Of a stretch of 10,325 bases of DNA, positions 6,516 to 10,325 are shown piece after piece. Source of the stretch: Atribacteria bacterium SCGC AAA255-G05 (GTDB lineage: Bacteria > Atribacterota > Phoenicimicrobiia > Phoenicimicrobiales > Phoenicimicrobiaceae); the NCBI GenBank assembly GCA_000405605.1, contig ASPA01000015.1, positions 1 through 10,325 on the forward strand, in the 5' to 3' direction. Position numbers and translations under genes: made by a program. The number at the start of each line of letters is the position of its first letter. Within the stretch, counting starts at the first letter, position 1. A model generated the notes under the pieces. It worked only from the letters and a program-made list of their open reading frames with translations. It made no database searches and had not been told where the DNA came from.

Positions 6516-6676
6516 CTTACAACTTGAAAACCGTAACTTGCAACTCGAAACTTATTACTGTATTTTACTATATAGTACTATGTAGTACTATATATTATCT
6601 TATTCTGGCTTCTGAATTCTGTCTCCTGTCTTCTCTTCTCTTTGCTATATACTATATACTAACGACTATTCACTAT
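6516..6676. repeat. Long degenerate heptad array running into the 3' end of mfd
   Basis: This stretch divides into 23 consecutive 7-bp units with no insertion or deletion. The unit drifts through several families: CTTGAAA/CTTGCAA (6516-6550), a TACTAT-rich part, GTCTCCT/GTCTTCT (6607-6634), then ATACTAT/TCACTAT (6642-6676). Most neighbouring units agree at 4-6 of 7 positions, clearly above chance, although a few junctions agree at only 2-3. A 10-bp repeat, TACTATATAG, occurs three times at 6566-6595 within it. The last 11 bp overlap the mfd coding sequence, including its stop codon. Confidence 0.75.
6656..6675 (-). repeat. Right copy of the 20-bp inverted repeat, overlapping the mfd stop
   Basis: This is the exact reverse complement of 6273-6292. 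It covers the mfd TAG stop (6666-6668) and the two codons before it, so the C-terminal Ser-Glu-stop of Mfd is encoded by repeat sequence. Confidence 0.8.
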
Positions 6677-9600
6677 CTTTCGCCAAGTTTATTACAAAAT
6701 CCTTCAAGAATTTCAAAATTTCTGTAGATTTAATCCCGGAAAGGTCAATTTTAGAAATTCTAGACAATCTATGTTCTTCCTCTATTAATCTTTGTTGATA
6801 GAAAGAAGGCAGTCTGCTTAATTTAGCTTTTATCTTAGTATTTTGCAGATATCTAATAATTAACTTCTTTTCCTTTACCACCAGGGAACCAATTCCTAAC
6901 TTTCTTAAAAATATCTTAAGATATATTATCTCTAATAAATTCCTTAGTTCCCGGGGATAAATTCCATACCTGTCCCTCAACTCTTCTTTTGCCCTCTCCA
7001 AATCTTCTAAATCTTTAATTTCAGCCAATTTCTTATAAATTAAGACCCTCTGTTTTAAATCAGAAATGTAGCCTCCGGGAATATAGGCATCTATCTTTAC
7101 ATCGATAACCGGGGTAATCTCTTTCCCCTTTTCTTTTCCCTCTTTCTCTTCCCGTAATTCCTTAATCGCTTCTTCTAATAAACGGCAGTAAAGATTGAAT
7201 CCCACCTCGCTTACAGAACCGTGCTGCTCTTTGCCCAGCAGATTCCCCGCTCCCCGAATCTCCAAATCTCGCATGGCTAATTTAAAACCGGAGCCTAACT
7301 CACTGAACTCTTTAATGGCCTGCAATCTCTTTTTTGCAGTATCAGAAATAGAACGATAGGAAGGATAAAGAAAATAAGCATAGGCACGCCGGTCACTCCT
7401 CCCCACTCTCCCTCTTAACTGGTAAAGCTGGGATAAGCCAAATTTATGGGCATCATCGATAATAATAGTATTCACATTGGGAATATCCAAACCAATTTCT
7501 ATGATGGTAGTACAGACTAAAATATCATATTTCTTTTCTAAAAAATCAATCATTATATTTTCTAACTGCTCTTCTGCCATCTGTCCATGAGCAATCCCGA
7601 TTCTGGCTTGAGGAAAGAGCCGACTCAAATCCCCTGCTATTTTCTGAATACTCCTTACCCGATTATGAACAAAGAATATTTGCCCCTCCCGGTCCAATTC
7701 TCTTCTTATAGCCTCTGTTATCACTTTATCATCTTTCCTGCAAATATAAGTAGCAATAGGAAACCTGTCTTCCGGGGGAGCGTTTATCACACTTAAATCC
7801 CTAACTCCGATAATTGACATGTGCAGGGTGCGGGGGATAGGAGTGGCAGTCAAGGCAAGAGAATCAATACTTTCTTTTAATTTTTTTATTCTTTCTTTAT
7901 GAAGGACTCCGAAACGCTGCTCTTCATCAACGATAAGCAAGCCTAAATCCTTAAACCGGATATCATTTTGAATTAACCGGTGGGTCCCTATAATAATATC
8001 TACCTTTCCTTCTTCCAGGCCTTCAATAATTTTTTTCTGTTCCTGTTTAGTTCTAAAACGGGAGAGCATATCTATATTTATAGGAAAGGGGTTCATTCTT
8101 TCCCGAAAAGTATCATAATGTTGTTGAACCAGGATGGTGGTAGGTGCCAAAATTGCCACCTGTTTTCCGTCTAATACCGCTTTAAAGGCAGCTCTTATGG
8201 CTATCTCGGTTTTACCATAACCTACATCTCCGCAAACTAATCTCTCCATAGGTTTGACTATTTCCATATCAGCTTTAACCTCAGATAGAGCTTGCAATTG
8301 ATCATAAGTCTCTTCATAGGGGAAAGACATCTCCAGCTCTTGCTGCCAGTTATTATCTTTGGAGAAGGCAAAACCCCTGATTTCTTTACGGGCAACATAT
8401 AAATTGTAAAGCTCCTGAGCTAATTTTTGAATTGACTTTTTTGCTTTCCCTTTAGCCTTTCCCCAGGAGACTCCTCCTAAACGGTAAATCTTGGGGGTTT
8501 TATCTTTGATGCCTATATATTTATGGACTAAATCAAACTGGTCTACCGGGACATACAGTTTATCCCCCTGGGCGTATTCGATTAAAAGATAATCCTGCTT
8601 TACTCCTTTGACGGTTAAATTTATAATCCCTCTATATATGCCTATACCATGTTCAATGTGTACTACATAATCTCCGGGAGAAATATCCATCGCAGAGGAA
8701 AAGAGTTCGCTCTTACGCCTGGTTAATTTATATCTTTTATTCCTTTCCTTGCCAAATATTTCCTGGTCGGTTATGAAAACTGTCTTAAGATTGGGAAGTC
8801 TGAATCCATAATTTAAGTAACCATAAGAAATAAAGATAGTTGATTTTAAAGCAGTATATTCTTCTATTCTTCCTGTAGTAAATCTTTTTACCCCTCTTTC
8901 CTCTAATATCTCCCCTAAGCGCTGGGCTCGTCCTTCATTTCTGACCAGAATAATAGTACGCTGTTTTTCTTTCTGCCATTTTTCTAAATCTTTAGCAAAC
9001 AGGTCTAAATTCCCAAAATAAGAACTGATCTCCTGTCCTTCTAAAATAAATTCTCTGATATATTCTTTTTTCTCTTCCTGATTGCCGGAAATATCTTCTT
9101 TGTTTTCCTCCGGAAGATAGGTAAAATTAATTATTTTTTTAGATTTTAGTTTATCACATATCTCGGAGTTGGTGATGAAATAAGAAGAGGGTGAAAAGAT
9201 TAATTCCCTTTTATCTTGCTCTATTTTTTGGTAAATGCTTTCGACTTCTTCCTGAAACTCTTCCGTTTTTTCTTTAATTAATTCCGGCTCGTTTTGTAGT
9301 ACTATCAGGTCCTCGGGAAGATAATCAAATATAGTGCTGTAATTATAATTAGACGAACCATCGGTAATTAATTCCCGGGAAGGAAGAAGGGTATAATCTG
9401 CCAATTTAAGTATCGACCTTTGAGTATTCAAATTAAAATACCTGATCGATTCTATCTGGTCTCCAAATAATTCTAATCGAAGAGGATTTTCACTGGTTAC
9501 CGGGAAAAAATCGATAATTCCTCCCCGGCTACTAAATTCACCTTTTTCTTCGACTATCTCTACCGACTGATAATTTTGGTCTAAGAGAATTTCCAAAAAA

Positions 9601-10097
9601 TCTTCCTTTTTTAAGACGTCTCCTATTTTAAATTTCCAACTCGTCTTTTTAAATTTTTGTGGAGAGGCTAATTTGGGCAGGAGGGCTTTAATATCAGCAA
9701 TTAAAATAATCCTCTTTATGTTCTGATCAATCGCGGAAAGATGTTTCAAAATATTTATCCTTTGCTGAATTATCTGGGGATCGGAACTGATGTCTTCGTA
9801 AGGAAGGACATCAAAAGAAGGGAAAAGAAAAATATTCTCTTCCTCACTTTGAGGTTTATTTAAAAAAGTACTTAAATCCTGGTATATCTTTAAGGCATTT
9901 TCCTGAGAATCGGCAATAATAAGGTAAGATTTTTTTATTTCCTTTTTTGAGGCTAAGGCAGCAATAAAGAAAGAACGGGCACTATCCTTCTGGCCGGAAA
10001 GTAAAATTTTGTTAATCAACTTTCCTTTTATTATTTTTATTATTTCTTTAAATTCCGCGGATTGATTCCATAAGGATAGTATTCCATGTAAGCTCAT
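6666..10097 (-). CDS. mfd: Transcription-repair coupling factor Mfd
   Basis: Mfd is a DNA translocase that pushes or removes RNA polymerase stalled at lesions and recruits UvrA. With the start chosen here it is 1143 residues, close to the 1148 of E. coli. The UvrB-like N-terminal module covers about 20-340. It keeps GEFSSRGGIIDFFP and residues R191, R207 and F211, whose 16- and 20-residue spacing equals that of the E. coli UvrA-binding R165, R181 and F185. The RNA-polymerase-interacting domain starts near 473 (GDYVVHIEHGIG, then YAQGDKLYVP). The superfamily 2 motor shows Walker A GDVGYGKT (623-630), DEEQ (724-727), TATPIPRTL (750-758) and QLRGRVGRS (893-901). The TRG motif with RGAGNLLG is near 940-953, and the C-terminal TRCF domain covers about 995-1095. 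The frame could extend to a TTG at 10112, but AAAGGA sits 6 nt before the ATG at 10097, inside that extension. All key residues are present. Confidence 0.98.
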   Translation of the reverse strand: MSLHGILSLWNQSAEFKEIIKIIKGKLINKILLSGQKDSARSFFIAALASKKEIKKSYLIIADSQENALKIYQDLSTFLNKPQSEEENIFLFPSFDVLPYEDISSDPQIIQQRINILKHLSAIDQNIKRIILIADIKALLPKLASPQKFKKTSWKFKIGDVLKKEDFLEILLDQNYQSVEIVEEKGEFSSRGGIIDFFPVTSENPLRLELFGDQIESIRYFNLNTQRSILKLADYTLLPSRELITDGSSNYNYSTIFDYLPEDLIVLQNEPELIKEKTEEFQEEVESIYQKIEQDKRELIFSPSSYFITNSEICDKLKSKKIINFTYLPEENKEDISGNQEEKKEYIREFILEGQEISSYFGNLDLFAKDLEKWQKEKQRTIILVRNEGRAQRLGEILEERGVKRFTTGRIEEYTALKSTIFISYGYLNYGFRLPNLKTVFITDQEIFGKERNKRYKLTRRKSELFSSAMDISPGDYVVHIEHGIGIYRGIINLTVKGVKQDYLLIEYAQGDKLYVPVDQFDLVHKYIGIKDKTPKIYRLGGVSWGKAKGKAKKSIQKLAQELYNLYVARKEIRGFAFSKDNNWQQELEMSFPYEETYDQLQALSEVKADMEIVKPMERLVCGDVGYGKTEIAIRAAFKAVLDGKQVAILAPTTILVQQHYDTFRERMNPFPINIDMLSRFRTKQEQKKIIEGLEEGKVDIIIGTHRLIQNDIRFKDLGLLIVDEEQRFGVLHKERIKKLKESIDSLALTATPIPRTLHMSIIGVRDLSVINAPPEDRFPIATYICRKDDKVITEAIRRELDREGQIFFVHNRVRSIQKIAGDLSRLFPQARIGIAHGQMAEEQLENIMIDFLEKKYDILVCTTIIEIGLDIPNVNTIIIDDAHKFGLSQLYQLRGRVGRSDRRAYAYFLYPSYRSISDTAKKRLQAIKEFSELGSGFKLAMRDLEIRGAGNLLGKEQHGSVSEVGFNLYCRLLEEAIKELREEKEGKEKGKEITPVIDVKIDAYIPGGYISDLKQRVLIYKKLAEIKDLEDLERAKEELRDRYGIYPRELRNLLEIIYLKIFLRKLGIGSLVVKEKKLIIRYLQNTKIKAKLSRLPSFYQQRLIEEEHRLSRISKIDLSGIKSTEILKFLKDFVINLAKDSE

Positions 10098-10103
10098 TAT
10101 TAA

Positions 10104-10109
10104 TCCTTT
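10104..10109 (-). promoter_or_regulatory. Ribosome-binding site that fixes the mfd start
   Basis: On the minus strand this is AAAGGA, 6 nt before the ATG at 10097. It lies inside the five-codon extension opened by TTG at 10112. It therefore argues that translation starts at the ATG, although TTG cannot be excluded from sequence alone. Confidence 0.7.
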
Positions 10110-10136
10110 CAATTTAGTTAGCTGGTTAAATACAAA

Positions 10137-10165
10137 TACAAGATTAAATAGTCGTTAGTGAATAA
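10137..10165. repeat. Short TACAAGA and TCGTTAG/TGAATAA repeat block upstream of mfd
   Basis: This block holds one TACAAGA unit (10137-10143), an 8-bp TTAAATAG, then TCGTTAG (10152-10158) and TGAATAA (10159-10165). The same two families occur in the other two large gaps, here in the reverse order. It begins 24 bp upstream of the possible TTG start. Confidence 0.7.
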
Positions 10166-10174
10166 TATAGAGCG

Positions 10175-10314
10175 TAAAGTTTAAAGCTAAAAACGCAAAA
10201 CCAAAACTTAAAACTTAAAATTGAAGAAAAAGTTTTGAATTTTGAATTATGGTTTTTCGCTTTTCGCTTTAAGTTTTTAGTTTAATGCTGGCACAATACG
10301 ATATACGATATACG
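10175..10314. repeat. Degenerate heptad array upstream of mfd
   Basis: Twenty 7-bp units run in one register. TAAAGTT/TAAAGCT are followed by AAAACTT (twice), AGTTTTG/AATTTTG, GTTTTTC/GCTTTTC, and ATATACG (twice, 10301-10314). Units change family but not phase. Similarity is strong within families and weak at some junctions. The array fills most of the 228 bp between mfd and the right edge. No gene and no clear promoter can be distinguished in that stretch. Confidence 0.75.
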
Positions 10315-10325
10315 TCATTTATTTC

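Larger units (their letters stand above)
6240..6665. other. mfd-mazG intergenic region: repeats, hairpin cluster, no gene
   Basis: This 426-bp gap has no credible gene. It contains a heptad array (6255-6310), a short octamer remnant with TTTTAATAAAA (6314-6337), four hairpins (6373-6501), and a long heptad array (6516-6676) that enters the end of mfd. An 80-codon plus-strand frame (6485-6727) is an artefact of the repeats. No standard terminator or promoter stands out. Confidence 0.85.

Noticed and set aside
5502..6676. CRISPR array
   Set aside because: Repeat units are 7-8 bp and contiguous, with no 25-40 bp repeats alternating with similar-length unique spacers.
6485..6727. 80-codon plus-strand reading frame
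   Set aside because: It lies over the heptad array, a hairpin and the end of mfd. Its composition follows the repeats (Ile, Tyr, Leu, Ser) and it has no convincing ribosome-binding site.
7587..8174. Two plus-strand frames inside mfd (7587-7796 and 7980-8174)
   Set aside because: They are antisense shadows over the conserved helicase motifs of mfd.
10098..10112. TTG at 10112 as the mfd start
   Set aside because: The best ribosome-binding site (AAAGGA) lies inside this extension, 6 nt before the ATG at 10097.

Overview
The window reads as a chromosome fragment of an AT-rich, double-membraned (diderm) bacterium. It carries two envelope-assembly proteins, a BamA/Omp85 barrel assembly factor and a TamB translocation-module protein, and its arginine and isoleucine codons are often AGA and ATA. 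The gene order and the repeat-laden gaps remind me of uncultured diderm lineages such as Atribacterota, Aerophobota or Omnitrophota. That is an impression from memory and the sequence does not settle the phylum.

All four genes lie on the minus strand, so they are transcribed right to left: mfd (10097-6666), mazG (6239-5847), tamB (5485-1349) and the 5' part of bamA (1229-1, running off the left edge). No credible gene lies on the plus strand. Mfd couples transcription to nucleotide-excision repair. MazG hydrolyses nucleoside triphosphates, probably non-canonical ones. TamB and BamA build the outer membrane. The first two are a genome-maintenance pair and the last two an envelope pair. The common direction would allow co-transcription, but gaps of 426, 361 and 119 bp and the lack of a clear promoter or terminator leave this open.

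The unusual material is between the genes. (1) The gaps upstream of mfd, mazG and tamB consist largely of degenerate tandem repeats with a 7-bp step. Several unrelated sequence families share that step, often passing from one to the next without losing phase; an 8-bp family is also present. (2) The mfd-mazG and mazG-tamB gaps carry the same repeat modules in the same order, so they look like diverged copies of one composite element. (3) The mfd-mazG copy is additionally interrupted by a cluster of four hairpins. Two of these are a convergent pair with the same head and loop but different, compensated stems. (4) An 83-bp palindrome with two perfect 28-bp arms sits just after the tamB stop and just before the bamA ribosome-binding site, and resembles elements moved by REP-associated (Y1/RAYT) transposases. 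(5) The stop codon of mfd itself lies inside repeat sequence.

The genes are ordinary members of well-known families. If the window holds something undescribed, it is the 7-bp-step intergenic repeat system.
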